A DNA stretch of 64,000 nt from Gracilimonas sp046602855 (GCF_046602855.1 NZ_JBKINJ010000002.1:310001-374000), one strand, 5' to 3'; shown: positions 52,814-62,188, counted from the first letter of the stretch. A program made the numbers and translations. Notes: a model not told the origin generated them from the letters alone.

Positions 52814-52846
52814 AAAGCCTTCCTTTCAAACAATGGAGGGCTTTTT
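52814..52846 (+). terminator. Terminator of the tig-clpP-clpX unit
   Basis: AAAGCC and GGCTTT arms, extended by TCC/GGA across a mismatch, are followed by a T run just after the clpX stop. Confidence 0.72.
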
Positions 52847-52892
52847 ACTTTCATACCTTTTTATTTTTCAACAATAGGTGTATTCTTTACCT

Positions 52893-54194
52893 ATGAAACT
52901 GTTCGTGCCCGCTAATAAGATTAAGCTTATCCTGGTTTTTTTGCTCATTACGCTGGGGATTGGATCTGTTATCTACAATCAATATCTGGTTACCAAGATT
53001 ATTGAACAGGAACGCGCCAGCGTCGAACTGTGGACAAAAGCCATCGAGTTCACTAGCCAGCCGGTGAATGAACAACCGGGAGCCATGCTGCTTGAAGCAA
53101 TATCCATGTTAAAACAAATCGATGATGTTCCAGACAGTCTAATTGCCTTGCTTGAAGAGGCAGAATCAGCGGGCAGCTCAACAGACTTTGTTCGTGAGGA
53201 GATCATCATTCAGGATCGTTTTAAGATCCCAACACTTGTTCTTGATGAAAGTGATTTCATCATGGCCTATAAAAATATTGATACTGTACGAGTTGAGAAT
53301 GAAGCGTATAGAGATGAGCTCATCCGCGAATTCAAGAGCCTGAATGAGCCATTTAAATTTTCTATCGGTGATGAGTATCGCCAGCTTGATCAATTTGTGT
53401 ATTATGGTGAAAGCCCGACTGTTCAGATGCTTCGTTACTTTCCCTACATACAGATCCTATTACTGGGACTTTTATTGGGTATAGGTTATACAACATACAG
53501 AAGTATTACCCGATCAGAACAATCAAATCTATGGGTAGGTATGGCCAAAGAAGCAGCCCATCAGCTTGGCACGCCTATTTCAAGTTTATACGGTTGGCTT
53601 CAGCTGCTAAAGGATGAATATCGCTATGAAGACACCGCTGTCAATATCGCCAATGAGATCGAAAAGGATGTGCAGCGTTTAAGGGGAGTTGCTGAGCGAT
53701 TTGGGAAGATCGGCTCGGAGCCTGAACTTCAGAAAATGGAGATCCAACCCATTTTGGATCAGGTGGCCGCATATATGGAACGCAGACTGCCCCGACTTAG
53801 TAACTCTATAGAAGTTCGCAAAGACCTGAAAGCAAGAGCCTTGGTAAAAATAAACCCCGAATTATTCCAATGGGCTATTGAAAATCTGGTTAAAAATGCC
53901 ATGGATTCAATGAAAGAAAAGGAGACCGGTGGATATATCTCTATCAGTTCTAAGGTTCAGGAAGGGGAGGTGATAATCGATATTGAGGATACCGGAAGAG
54001 GGATTGAAATAAAAAACGTTAAGAATATCTTCAAACCCGGTTTCAGCACAAAAAAAAGAGGATGGGGTTTAGGATTAAGTCTTACTAAGCGGATTATTGA
54101 AGAATACCACAAAGGCAGTATCTTTGTATTACGTTCAGAACTGGATGAGGGCACCACTATGCGTGTTACGATGGAGGTCAAGGAAGAAGAGTGA
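52893..54194 (+). CDS. Membrane sensor histidine kinase
   Basis: A 433-aa kinase. TM1 lies at about 10-32, an extracytoplasmic helical sensor at about 33-183, TM2 at about 184-201, HisKA with the phospho-His in AAHQLGTPISS (His223), and a HATPase domain with NLVKNAMDS, IDIEDTGRGIE and GLGLSLTKRI. There is no cognate regulator nearby; the ECF sigma gene converges on it. The start at 52893 is preferred over 52878. The sensor ligand is unknown. Confidence 0.9.
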   Translation: MKLFVPANKIKLILVFLLITLGIGSVIYNQYLVTKIIEQERASVELWTKAIEFTSQPVNEQPGAMLLEAISMLKQIDDVPDSLIALLEEAESAGSSTDFVREEIIIQDRFKIPTLVLDESDFIMAYKNIDTVRVENEAYRDELIREFKSLNEPFKFSIGDEYRQLDQFVYYGESPTVQMLRYFPYIQILLLGLLLGIGYTTYRSITRSEQSNLWVGMAKEAAHQLGTPISSLYGWLQLLKDEYRYEDTAVNIANEIEKDVQRLRGVAERFGKIGSEPELQKMEIQPILDQVAAYMERRLPRLSNSIEVRKDLKARALVKINPELFQWAIENLVKNAMDSMKEKETGGYISISSKVQEGEVIIDIEDTGRGIEIKNVKNIFKPGFSTKKRGWGLGLSLTKRIIEEYHKGSIFVLRSELDEGTTMRVTMEVKEEE

Positions 54195-54212
54195 AAGTAA
54201 CTAAATAACTGT

Positions 54213-54788
54213 TTAATCTCCGGTAAATCCGCGCTTCTTAGCGTACTCCAGCAATTCTGTTTTCAATAGGTTTCTTCCACGATGAAGCCGAGAGCGTATT
54301 GTACCAATAGGGACATCCAGCATGTTAGCGATCTCTTCATAAGTATAACCTTCCACATCACATAAAAGTACCACTGTCCTAAAATCTTCAGGCAAGCGAG
54401 TGAGTGCATTGGACAGATCATCATCCATCATTTCCCTGAACATCAGGCTTTCAAGATCAGAAGTTTCTGTTCGTTCGGCCCTTATAGATTCGTAATAAGG
54501 AGAAACTTCATCATAATCTACCTGAGAAGGTTTTTTTGATGTCTTACGATAGTTGTTGATAAAAGAATTCTTCAAGATCCGAAACATCCATGCCTTGGCA
54601 TTGGTGCCTTTCTCGTAGCTGCTGAAAAACCGATATGCCTTTACAATAGTATCCTGCACGAGATCTTCTGCGTCATTTGGATCTGTGGTAAGTCGAAGTG
54701 CAAAATTATACAAAGCATCCATGTGAGGAATTATCTCCTCATCGAAGTCTTTCTGCTTCTGCTTTTCATCTCTTGTTAATTGAGACAT
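54213..54788 (-). CDS. ECF-type RNA polymerase sigma factor
   Basis: A 191-aa sigma-70 family factor. Region 2 contains LVQDTIVKAYRFFSSYEKG and AWMFRILKNSFINNYRK. Region 4 contains LPEDFRTVVLLCDVEGYTYEEIANMLDVPIGTIRSRLHRG. This is a SigW/RpoE-like ECF group. No anti-sigma gene is adjacent, unlike many ECF loci. It converges on the histidine kinase gene. Confidence 0.93.
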   Translation of the reverse strand: MSQLTRDEKQKQKDFDEEIIPHMDALYNFALRLTTDPNDAEDLVQDTIVKAYRFFSSYEKGTNAKAWMFRILKNSFINNYRKTSKKPSQVDYDEVSPYYESIRAERTETSDLESLMFREMMDDDLSNALTRLPEDFRTVVLLCDVEGYTYEEIANMLDVPIGTIRSRLHRGRNLLKTELLEYAKKRGFTGD

Positions 54789-54922
54789 TAAACCATCCCT
54801 AAGTTTTTTCTAAATATATCTCTGAATTGTATTTCTGCGCTAAGAATTTTGTAGACGAATATTACCCATACATTAGTTTAATATTAAATAGATTGTATTG
54901 ATTGGCCCATTAGTAAATTCTT

Positions 54923-55648
54923 TTATGACAGAAATGCAATTACCATTATATCATAAATTGCATGTGTCCACGCAGCTACTCCGAACCCTCTCCAAACATA
55001 AATCCCATTTAGAATTAATCCAAATAAAAAGCGATATAAAAACGACCCCATGGTAAAAGCATCTCCCATAGAACCTATATAATGTACCGCAGAGAATAAT
55101 AGCGCAGAAAGTACGACTGCCGCAGTGATAGCAGCCCATTTTTTACCAAATACTTTAGTGAAGATAAGTATAAAAACCGTAACCAGTATCACCCTAAAAA
55201 ACAGCTCTTCATATAAACCCGCACCAAGTGACAAAGCTAGCTTTTGTGTGGTTGTAAGTGTGGTTATAGGATCACTGGCAACCATATTTAACATAAATGA
55301 AACAAGGGACTGACTTATGAAAGCCACCACAATTGCATAGAAGGTTGCTTCCAGAAGAAGCATTGGAAAATAGACAAACTTCAGGGTTTTGAGTCGTTCC
55401 TTCTCTTTGTAGAGTATGAATAACCCAACAATTGCAATTATCAAAAGTGAAAATGATATTGCGCTAACCCCAAGGGAAGTAAATAATGATTTTATCCAGA
55501 CATCCACACTGATCCGAACGATGGCCTCACCGGATGGTTGAGAGATCAGGATCAAAATTTCATACAAAAAGAACAACGGCAGACTAACCAGAAAACTGTA
55601 TAGCAGGTTATTGGTATTCTCAAAATATTGCTTAACCTGATTAGTCAT
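54923..55648 (-). CDS. CPBP-family intramembrane metalloprotease
   Basis: A 241-aa, multi-span protein of the CAAX/Abi (CPBP) protease family. The EExxxR motif is YEELFFR (Glu147, Glu148, Arg152). SALLFSAVHYIG (His189) and AAWTHAIYD supply the other metal His residues. Substrates are unknown; some members process membrane-anchored peptides or bacteriocins. The 5' end overlaps the LysM/RlpA gene by 8 bp. Confidence 0.88.
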   Translation of the reverse strand: MTNQVKQYFENTNNLLYSFLVSLPLFFLYEILILISQPSGEAIVRISVDVWIKSLFTSLGVSAISFSLLIIAIVGLFILYKEKERLKTLKFVYFPMLLLEATFYAIVVAFISQSLVSFMLNMVASDPITTLTTTQKLALSLGAGLYEELFFRVILVTVFILIFTKVFGKKWAAITAAVVLSALLFSAVHYIGSMGDAFTMGSFLYRFLFGLILNGIYVWRGFGVAAWTHAIYDIMVIAFLS

Positions 55649-56624
55649 TTACTTCAGTATATATTTTTACAGCAGGCTCATTCACTTCATTCAACTGAAG
55701 TGTTGTAAAAGCTTTTTCAGATAACTTCAGTCCTGATCCTGTGATACGGTCATTAACCCTTACATAGATACCGTGCCCTGTTTTGCTGTTTTCAACGAAT
55801 ATAATGCTACCAAGTGCCATATTGGAATGGGCTGCAGTCAAGCCATTTGGGTCATATAGCTCACCGTTGGTGGTAGTTTCCTGACGTCTTGAAGAATCAT
55901 ATTTAGCAACAGATACTTCACCCAGATCTTGTAGATCCGCTTTTTGAAGATACGGGTTATCGTAATTTCTGGACGGGGGCAGCAGAATTGTAACTTCCTG
56001 TCCGGCCACCAGGCGGTTTGGATCAACGTCGGGATTCAAATGCAGGAACTCTTCCTCAGTCATTTTAAAGCGCCGGTTAATGGCATTCACCGTATCCCCG
56101 CTCCTGATGCTGTATATTGAGAACACGCCCTGTGGCGTGGATTCCTCTGAGAATTCTGCTACTGAAGGCGGTGCTTCATTTTTCTTTTTAACAGCTAAAG
56201 TTTGACCAACCCGAATATTATCTCCTGTAATATTATTCAGCTCTCTTAGCTGACTTATGGTCATATTATGCTCTCGTGCGATACCATACAAAGTATCCCC
56301 ACTTTTAACCGTGTAAAATACATTTTCAGACACAGAGGGCTGATTGATCAATGATTCAGAATCTTGATCAGTATTTCCTTCCGAATCCTCTTCACGAATG
56401 TAATAGACCAATGTCTGCCCAACTTCAATTTCGTTATTGGAAAGATCATTCCATTGTTGTAGCTCGGAAATAGTCACATTCAGCGATTTTGAGATTCCAT
56501 ACATAGTATCTCCTGATTTAACTTCATAGGTGGCTTTTTCCTGTGCCATTACGTTGCCTGCCGAAAAGAGCATAAGTATGGTTAGAAATACGGTAGAATA
56601 AATTTTAAAACACTTAAAAGTCAT
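55641..56624 (-). CDS. LysM/RlpA-like double-psi barrel cell-wall protein
   Basis: A 327-aa exported protein with a signal peptide (ending NVMAQ) and three LysM repeats (about 32-76, 96-140 and 167-213), each with a SGDT core, that bind peptidoglycan. A C-terminal double-psi barrel has TTTNGELYDPNGLTAAHSNM and YVRVNDR, like RlpA. It may act as a lytic transglycosylase or a septal protein. It overlaps the CPBP gene at its 3' end and lies 6 bp after the TPR gene. Confidence 0.9.
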   Translation of the reverse strand: MTFKCFKIYSTVFLTILMLFSAGNVMAQEKATYEVKSGDTMYGISKSLNVTISELQQWNDLSNNEIEVGQTLVYYIREEDSEGNTDQDSESLINQPSVSENVFYTVKSGDTLYGIAREHNMTISQLRELNNITGDNIRVGQTLAVKKKNEAPPSVAEFSEESTPQGVFSIYSIRSGDTVNAINRRFKMTEEEFLHLNPDVDPNRLVAGQEVTILLPPSRNYDNPYLQKADLQDLGEVSVAKYDSSRRQETTTNGELYDPNGLTAAHSNMALGSIIFVENSKTGHGIYVRVNDRITGSGLKLSEKAFTTLQLNEVNEPAVKIYTEVND

Positions 56625-56630
56625 AGCCTC

Positions 56631-56954
56631 TTAATCCAATTCCAATTCAAGATCGAACTTTGCTGACTTAAGTTCCGCTTTGGAATGTTCGTCATTTTGT
56701 TGATCTGCAATTTCAATTCCTTTAGTATACGTTTTCAAGGCCTTTTCATTATCCTGAAGGTCAACATATAATTTACCTAAATGATAGTAAACACCCACAT
56801 ATTCAGGGTCGTTGTCAACAATATTTTGAAATAAGACTCTCGCCTTGCTCGATTCGCCTATCTTCAGCATTTCCAATGCTAATGTAAATTTATAGAAGGA
56901 ATCATCCGGGTTTTCCTTTACAGCTTTCGCCAATGTTTGAATTCGGGCGCTCAT
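56631..56954 (-). CDS. Short TPR protein
   Basis: A 107-aa protein with two to three TPR motifs (VGVYYHLGKLYVDLQDNEKA is the clearest). There is no signal peptide or membrane span. Its ATG overlaps the aroC stop (ATGA at 56951-56954), so it is translationally coupled to aroC. Adaptor function is assumed from the fold; the partner is unknown. Confidence 0.85.
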   Translation of the reverse strand: MSARIQTLAKAVKENPDDSFYKFTLALEMLKIGESSKARVLFQNIVDNDPEYVGVYYHLGKLYVDLQDNEKALKTYTKGIEIADQQNDEHSKAELKSAKFDLELELD

Positions 56955-58141
56955 GTTTTGTTAGCTTCAAAATTCTTTTCGATCTCAGAAATAGAATCGC
57001 TGCCGAACTTCTCCATAAAAGCATTAGCCAAAACAGGTGCTATCACACTTTCTACAACCACAACTGCCCTGGGCAACGCACATACATCAGACCGTTCATA
57101 ACGGGTCTCTGTAGCTTTTTTAGAATGCATATCTACTGTTCCAAGCGGATTCAGCATAGTTGGGATCGGCTTCATTACACCTCTCATAATAATTGGCATG
57201 CCGGTTGTCATACCTCCTTCAAAGCCACCCATGCGATTTGTCTTTCTCGAAAATCGACTTTCACTTTCTTCAAAGGTGATTTCGTCATGCACTTCGTGCC
57301 CCGGCCGGGAACCTGATTCAAAACCCAGGCCAAATTCCACGCCCTTCATTGCCTGTGTTCCAAGTATAGCCTGGGCCAGTTGCCCGTCTAGTTTTTTATC
57401 CCAATGCACATAACTGCCCAAACCGGCCGGCAAACCTGTTACCACGATCTCGTAGATACCGCCAAGGGAAGAGCCTTCTTTTCTGCGAACTTTGATCTCT
57501 TCTCTCATCTGCGCCGAGAGCTCTTCATCCAGACAGCGGACATCAGATTCATCTGCTGTTTTATAAATGGACTCAGCACCGTTCGCCATCAAAGGATCAA
57601 CCTTACTGCGAACTGTTTCCCAGCTATCATATCCGACAGAACCGACCCGAAGCACGTGCCCGCCAATTTCGATGCCAAAGTTCTTCAAAAACTGCCTGGC
57701 TATGGAACAACAGGCCACTCTCATTGCCGTTTCTCTTGCGCTGGAACGCTCAATGACCGGACGAATATCATCAAAATTGAATTTCTGGGCTCCAACCAGA
57801 TCTGCATGACCGGGCCTTGGCAGAGTGATCTTTTCTATATCATTGGCTTCAACTGCTTTATTCATCACGACAGGCCAACCGGCATCATCCTTTTCGAATG
57901 CCCGATTCGGCATGGTCATAGCAATCGGGCCTCCCATTGTTTTACCAAACCTCAAGCCTGATGTAATGGTCGCAAAATCTTTTTCAAAGGCCATTCTGCC
58001 GCCACGTCCATATCCCTGCTGCCTGCGAACCAAATGGGTAGCGATCTCATCTTCAGTAATGGATAAACCCGCGGGCACTCCTTCCACAATACCTGTAAGT
58101 TCAGGTCCGTGAGATTCTCCCGCTGTTAAATATCTTATCAT
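56951..58141 (-). CDS. aroC: Chorismate synthase
   Basis: Last enzyme of the shikimate pathway (EPSP to chorismate, FMN-dependent), 396 aa. TAGESHGPELTGIVEGVPAG (6-25) is signature 1; RRQQGYGRGGRM and SSARETAMRVA are further hallmarks, the latter carrying the flavin- and substrate-contacting residues. GFEGGMTTGMPI is signature 3. It leads an operon with TPR, LysM and CPBP genes, an unusual company for aroC but common enough in this lineage. Confidence 0.96.
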   Translation of the reverse strand: MIRYLTAGESHGPELTGIVEGVPAGLSITEDEIATHLVRRQQGYGRGGRMAFEKDFATITSGLRFGKTMGGPIAMTMPNRAFEKDDAGWPVVMNKAVEANDIEKITLPRPGHADLVGAQKFNFDDIRPVIERSSARETAMRVACCSIARQFLKNFGIEIGGHVLRVGSVGYDSWETVRSKVDPLMANGAESIYKTADESDVRCLDEELSAQMREEIKVRRKEGSSLGGIYEIVVTGLPAGLGSYVHWDKKLDGQLAQAILGTQAMKGVEFGLGFESGSRPGHEVHDEITFEESESRFSRKTNRMGGFEGGMTTGMPIIMRGVMKPIPTMLNPLGTVDMHSKKATETRYERSDVCALPRAVVVVESVIAPVLANAFMEKFGSDSISEIEKNFEANKT

Positions 58142-58164
58142 TAGTTTCTTCTATTCAATTAATT

Positions 58165-59229
58165 TTAAATTTCTTCTGCCCGTTCTGACAGTGATCTCTC
58201 ATCCTGACAAACGGTTGTTCTGAAAACGTCAATTTTATCCTGATCCCCAAGTACGATCAAAGAATCTCCTTCATTCAGCACTGTATCGCCACCGGGATTG
58301 AAATCTATACTCCCGTTACCGGGTATTATTGCGATGATCAATACTGAGAATTTATTTCGCACATGGATATCCATTAGTGACTTACCAACCACATCCGACT
58401 TGTCACTGATCTGAACTTCCTCAAACGTATGATCCTGATGATCTCCGCTTGTCATTTTTTCGAGGAACTTATCCACATTTGGTCTTAGAATGACATTCGC
58501 CATGCGGTCTGCCCCAATTTCATATGGAGAGATAACTTTGTTAGCACCAGCCTTTAAAATTTTTCTTCGGTTCTTATTCTCGTTGGTACGTACTAAAATA
58601 AATATATCAGGCTTTAATTCTCTTGCTACCAAGGTGGTAAAGACATTATCCTGATCGCTCGAAAGAGAACAAATAAGAGCCTTTGCTTCTTGTATCCCGG
58701 CACTTAATAAAGACTCCTCATCTTGAGCGTTTCCTTCCACATATTCCAATTGGTCTTTTTTAATGCGATCAATACTGGATTCTCGGTTCTCAACGATCAC
58801 AACCGGCAAGTCAGCTTTTTTCAAATCCTGTGCAATTCTGTGCCCAATTCTTCCATAGCCACAAATTATATAGTGATCTTTCATCTTCTTGATCCTTTTA
58901 TTCATCATTCTTTCAAAAAATAATTCACTTTCAAATATCAATTGCGTTGTTTGTGAAGCAATATAGGAGATTACCCCAATGCCCAATACAAACACTACAA
59001 TGGTAAGTATTCTTCCTTCTACGCTTAAATTACTAACTTCTCTAAAACCAATGGTTGTGATGGTGATAAAAGTCATGTAAAAGCCATCAAAAAAGGAAAG
59101 CCCTTCTATCACATGGTATCCAACAGATCCAAGAAAAAAAACGATTCCCAAGAAAACTGTAGCTAACACAATTCGTATGGTAGCTGCATTTTCAATGGAG
59201 TAATTTTGAAGTTTTTTTAATGAACTCAT
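58165..59229 (-). CDS. Potassium channel with RCK/TrkA domains
   Basis: A 354-aa Kch-like protein. Two membrane helices (about 18-40 and 76-98) flank a pore loop reading TTIGFREV (58-65) in place of TVGYGD. An RCK domain starts with IICGYGRIGHRIAQ, and a TrkA-C domain follows at about 265-340. It probably gates K+ flux in response to a cytosolic ligand. Its ATG overlaps the stop of the PorQ-like remnant (ATGA at 59226-59229). Confidence 0.88.
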   Translation of the reverse strand: MSSLKKLQNYSIENAATIRIVLATVFLGIVFFLGSVGYHVIEGLSFFDGFYMTFITITTIGFREVSNLSVEGRILTIVVFVLGIGVISYIASQTTQLIFESELFFERMMNKRIKKMKDHYIICGYGRIGHRIAQDLKKADLPVVIVENRESSIDRIKKDQLEYVEGNAQDEESLLSAGIQEAKALICSLSSDQDNVFTTLVARELKPDIFILVRTNENKNRRKILKAGANKVISPYEIGADRMANVILRPNVDKFLEKMTSGDHQDHTFEEVQISDKSDVVGKSLMDIHVRNKFSVLIIAIIPGNGSIDFNPGGDTVLNEGDSLIVLGDQDKIDVFRTTVCQDERSLSERAEEI

Positions 59230-59634
59230 CGCAATTTAGTTTTCAAACTCAATCTTGTTAACCCGCCAAGATCGCTGTAAGAGTTTCGGCTGATATCAAA
59301 GGAAAGGTCGCCAATATTGATTCCTACACCAAATGATATTGATCCGCAATCTTTTTCACCAATTTTGAGTCTTGTAAAACATATGCTGGTTTCACCTAAA
59401 AAATTGATATAGCTTCCTGAAACAGCCATTCCTTTATCTAACGCCCCACATAAGCGGGCTTCAGATGCATAAGCGAGAAATCGCCGTACCGGTATGCTAA
59501 GTGCCCGCCCTCTAGCGCTGAAACACGTGCAGTTAGTGCAATCTCTAAAATCTATAAAAACTTGATGAATTAGACTGAGCTGACGTATTTCCAATGGCCA
59601 GAAAAATCACCAGTAAGGCTGTCAAAACTCGCAC
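59226..59634 (-). pseudogene. Decayed PorQ-like outer-membrane protein gene
   Basis: Three reading frames together give one protein. Frame one from GTG 59634 encodes a signal peptide (RVLTALLVIFLAIGNTSAQ) then SNSSSFYRF before a TAG. One base out of register the next stretch continues EIALTARVSALEGG and FSLMHLKPAYV before another stop. The last frame gives LDKGMAVSGSYINFLGETS and ends in SFDISRNSYSDLGGLTRLSL. The order matches PorQ-type proteins (SARVSALGG block, NP..L block, C-terminal strands) but the remnant is about 130 codons against about 330 normally. Two frameshifts plus an internal deletion make it non-functional. The exact family is tentative. Confidence 0.6.
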
Positions 59635-59722
59635 TTTTTAATTATTTAAAATCACAATTGGCAAAAATGTTTTGTAATATAATCAAATGCTTCGGCAATA
59701 CGTCAAGATTATTGATTAAGAA

Positions 59723-60490
59723 ATGATATCCGCATTTAGAGAATTACGTTTAGCAGCAGGCTTAAGAGAGTTTGGCAGGTATTGTAAGCTTTTATATCAA
59801 GCCCTGAGGTCATCCACCGAGTTCAGCACATACCGAAAGAACCTTTTCCAGGAATTTGTGAAGGTGGGATATGAGTCTATACCTATCATATTTTTAGTTG
59901 GCATCTTCACAGGTGCGGTTATGACTCTGCAAACGGCCTACCAACTTGATACAGATCTTTATCCAAGTACAATAATAGGTTCCATCGTAGTTCAATCCCT
60001 TATCATTGAACTTGCAGCTGTTATCAGTGCCCTGGTGCTTGCCGGCAAGGTTGGTGCACGAATGTCAACTGAGCTTGGCACAATGAGGGTGAGTGAGCAA
60101 ATAGACGCCCTTGAAGCCATGGGATTCAATTCCGTCTCCTTTTTGGTGGTCCCACGTATAACTGCCGGTATATTGATGTTTCCGATCTTATATACAACTG
60201 CTGCTGTTTTTGGAATTATAGGAGGGATCACAGCCGGTGCAGTTGATGGTATTTTGCCTGCTGCAGAATTTATGGAGGGAGGCCGGGCTTTTTTCTTTGA
60301 ATCAGATATTATTTTTGGACTCATCAAATCATTTGTCTTTGGATTTGTGATCACCTCAATTGCCTGTTACAAGGGCTATTATGCATTTGGTGGAGCCGAA
60401 GGTGTTGGTAACGCCACTACGCGTGCAACCGTTTTAAGTTGTATCTTTGTACTCTTGGCCGATTTTATTTTAGCAGCCCTATTGTTATAG
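59723..60490 (+). CDS. mlaE: MlaE-type ABC transporter permease
   Basis: A 255-aa integral membrane permease of the MlaE family, part of MCE-type phospholipid transport between inner and outer membrane. GAVMTLQTAYQL and KVGARMSTELGTMRVSEQID are the family blocks (the latter is the coupling region). It is the first gene of mlaE-mlaF-mlaD; mlaF starts 4 bp after its stop. MlaB, MlaC and MlaA are not in the window. Confidence 0.94.
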   Translation: MISAFRELRLAAGLREFGRYCKLLYQALRSSTEFSTYRKNLFQEFVKVGYESIPIIFLVGIFTGAVMTLQTAYQLDTDLYPSTIIGSIVVQSLIIELAAVISALVLAGKVGARMSTELGTMRVSEQIDALEAMGFNSVSFLVVPRITAGILMFPILYTTAAVFGIIGGITAGAVDGILPAAEFMEGGRAFFFESDIIFGLIKSFVFGFVITSIACYKGYYAFGGAEGVGNATTRATVLSCIFVLLADFILAALLL

Positions 60491-60493
60491 ATC

Positions 60494-61243
60494 ATGATCG
60501 AAATTAAAAACCTAACAAAAAGCTTTGGCGACCTTTTGGTATGGAAAGACGTAAGTTTTACCATCCAGGATGGTGAAACTACCGCTATTATCGGACGGTC
60601 GGGTTGTGGGAAATCGGTGCTTATGAAACACCTGAACGCACTTCTTTATCCGGATGAAGGGCAAATCCTGATAGACGGCAAATCAGTTTTTGACCTCAGC
60701 TACACAGAATTGCGTAAAATAAGGCAACGCTTTGGAATTCTGTTTCAGGGCGGAGCTCTTTTTGACTCCATCAGTACTTTTGAAAATGTAGCCTTTCCTC
60801 TTAGATATTTTTCCGATCAAACGGAAGAAGAGATCACACAAAACGTCAACGAAGCATTGGAAATGGTAAACCTGAAGGGCTCCGGCGACAAATCTACCGC
60901 AGAGCTTTCCGGTGGAATGAGAAAACGAGTCGGCTTGGCACGTGCCATTATACTGAAACCGAATTATTTATTATATGATGAACCAACCTCAGGGCTGGAT
61001 CCCAGAACTTCCAGTGAGATAAACGAATTAATTGTAGATCTTGCTGACTCTCTTGATATTACCTCCATTGTGATCACCCATGATATGCACAGCGTTTTAT
61101 CCATTTCCGAAAAGGTGGCTTTTTTAGATGATCAAAAGCTAAGCTGGTTTGGCAAAACGGAAGACATGCAACACAGCGACAATAAAAATCTTATAGATTT
61201 CATTACCGCAAGCGAGTATCAAATCAACAAACAAACTGCATAG
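60494..61243 (+). CDS. mlaF: MlaF-type ABC transporter ATP-binding protein
   Basis: A 249-aa ABC ATPase. Walker A is GRSGCGKS (34-41), then FQGGALFDSISTFENVAFPL (the Mla-specific Q-loop block), signature LSGGMRKR and Walker B LLYDEPTSGLD. The LSGGM.KR form and the GALFDS block are diagnostic for MCE-transport ATPases. It sits between the permease and the MCE protein. Confidence 0.95.
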   Translation: MIEIKNLTKSFGDLLVWKDVSFTIQDGETTAIIGRSGCGKSVLMKHLNALLYPDEGQILIDGKSVFDLSYTELRKIRQRFGILFQGGALFDSISTFENVAFPLRYFSDQTEEEITQNVNEALEMVNLKGSGDKSTAELSGGMRKRVGLARAIILKPNYLLYDEPTSGLDPRTSSEINELIVDLADSLDITSIVITHDMHSVLSISEKVAFLDDQKLSWFGKTEDMQHSDNKNLIDFITASEYQINKQTA

Positions 61244-61255
61244 GAGACCATAACC

Positions 61256-62188
61256 TTGGCAAAAGTTTCCAACGAATTAAAGATCGGACTGACTACTATA
61301 GTTGCTATTATTGTAGGCTTTATTGGCTATAGCATCATGAAAGATCAGCCCGTATTTAAAACATCAAATACCATATATACAAAATTCAGTCAGGTACATG
61401 GATTAATTCCCGGCAACCCTGTTAACATAAAAGGGTTCAAAATTGGGTCTGTCAAAAATATGGACCTTTTGATATCTGATTCAACTTTGGTGACACTTAG
61501 CATCGAAGAGAAATACCAGATACCTATAGGATCCATTGCCGTACTTAAATCCAGTGGGGTACTTGGTGGGAAATATATTGAAATACAGAAATCAGATTCC
61601 CAACAGATGGTCCAGGACGGAGAAACCATTGATGGCGTGTACGAACAGGGCATTATGGACAGTTTTGCTGCAGAAGGAGAAAAGCTAAGCAATGATATTT
61701 CCGCTTCTATTCAGGGCGTCGAAGAACTCATAGGCGGATTGAATGAAACGCTGAACGATACCAATCGGCAAAATATTTCAGGAATACTCGGTAATCTCAG
61801 ATCTACCACTTCCTCTCTTGATCAGGTCATTTCTCAACGGCAAAGTGACCTTGATGAAATGATCATCCATGCTAAAGAAACGCTGGGAAATGTTAACGAA
61901 TTGAGCTCTGAGAACAAGGAAAAACTTACTTCCCTTATCACTAATCTCGAAAGCACCAGTAAAGAACTGGATACTTTGAGTAAAGGGTTGAATAAAACCA
62001 ATACAACACTGGATGAGGTTTTAACTAAGATAAACAACGGAACGGGTACACTCGGAAAACTTGCCAACGACCCGTCGCTATACAATAACATTGATAGTCT
62101 ATCTGTTAATCTTAACCAGCTTATCAAAAATATTAACGAAGATCCCGGTAAGTATCTCAAACACATGAGGCTGATCGAGGTATTTTAA
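61256..62188 (+). CDS. mlaD: MCE-domain (MlaD-like) substrate-binding protein
   Basis: A 310-aa protein with one N-terminal membrane span (about 10-28) and an MCE domain (about 38-115: VHGLIPGNPVNIKGFKIGSV, GVLGGKYIEI). A helical C-terminal part follows (VNELSSENKEKLTSL), probably forming the tunnel or needle. The start is TTG at 61256, 12 bp after mlaF; no earlier ATG fits. It presents lipids to the MlaEF complex. Confidence 0.9.
   Translation: MAKVSNELKIGLTTIVAIIVGFIGYSIMKDQPVFKTSNTIYTKFSQVHGLIPGNPVNIKGFKIGSVKNMDLLISDSTLVTLSIEEKYQIPIGSIAVLKSSGVLGGKYIEIQKSDSQQMVQDGETIDGVYEQGIMDSFAAEGEKLSNDISASIQGVEELIGGLNETLNDTNRQNISGILGNLRSTTSSLDQVISQRQSDLDEMIIHAKETLGNVNELSSENKEKLTSLITNLESTSKELDTLSKGLNKTNTTLDEVLTKINNGTGTLGKLANDPSLYNNIDSLSVNLNQLIKNINEDPGKYLKHMRLIEVF

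Noticed and set aside
59226..59594. 122-codon ORF taken as an intact gene
   Set aside because: Its first third is out of frame with a clear signal peptide just upstream and its start would be TTG; the pieces in three frames fit a decayed gene better.
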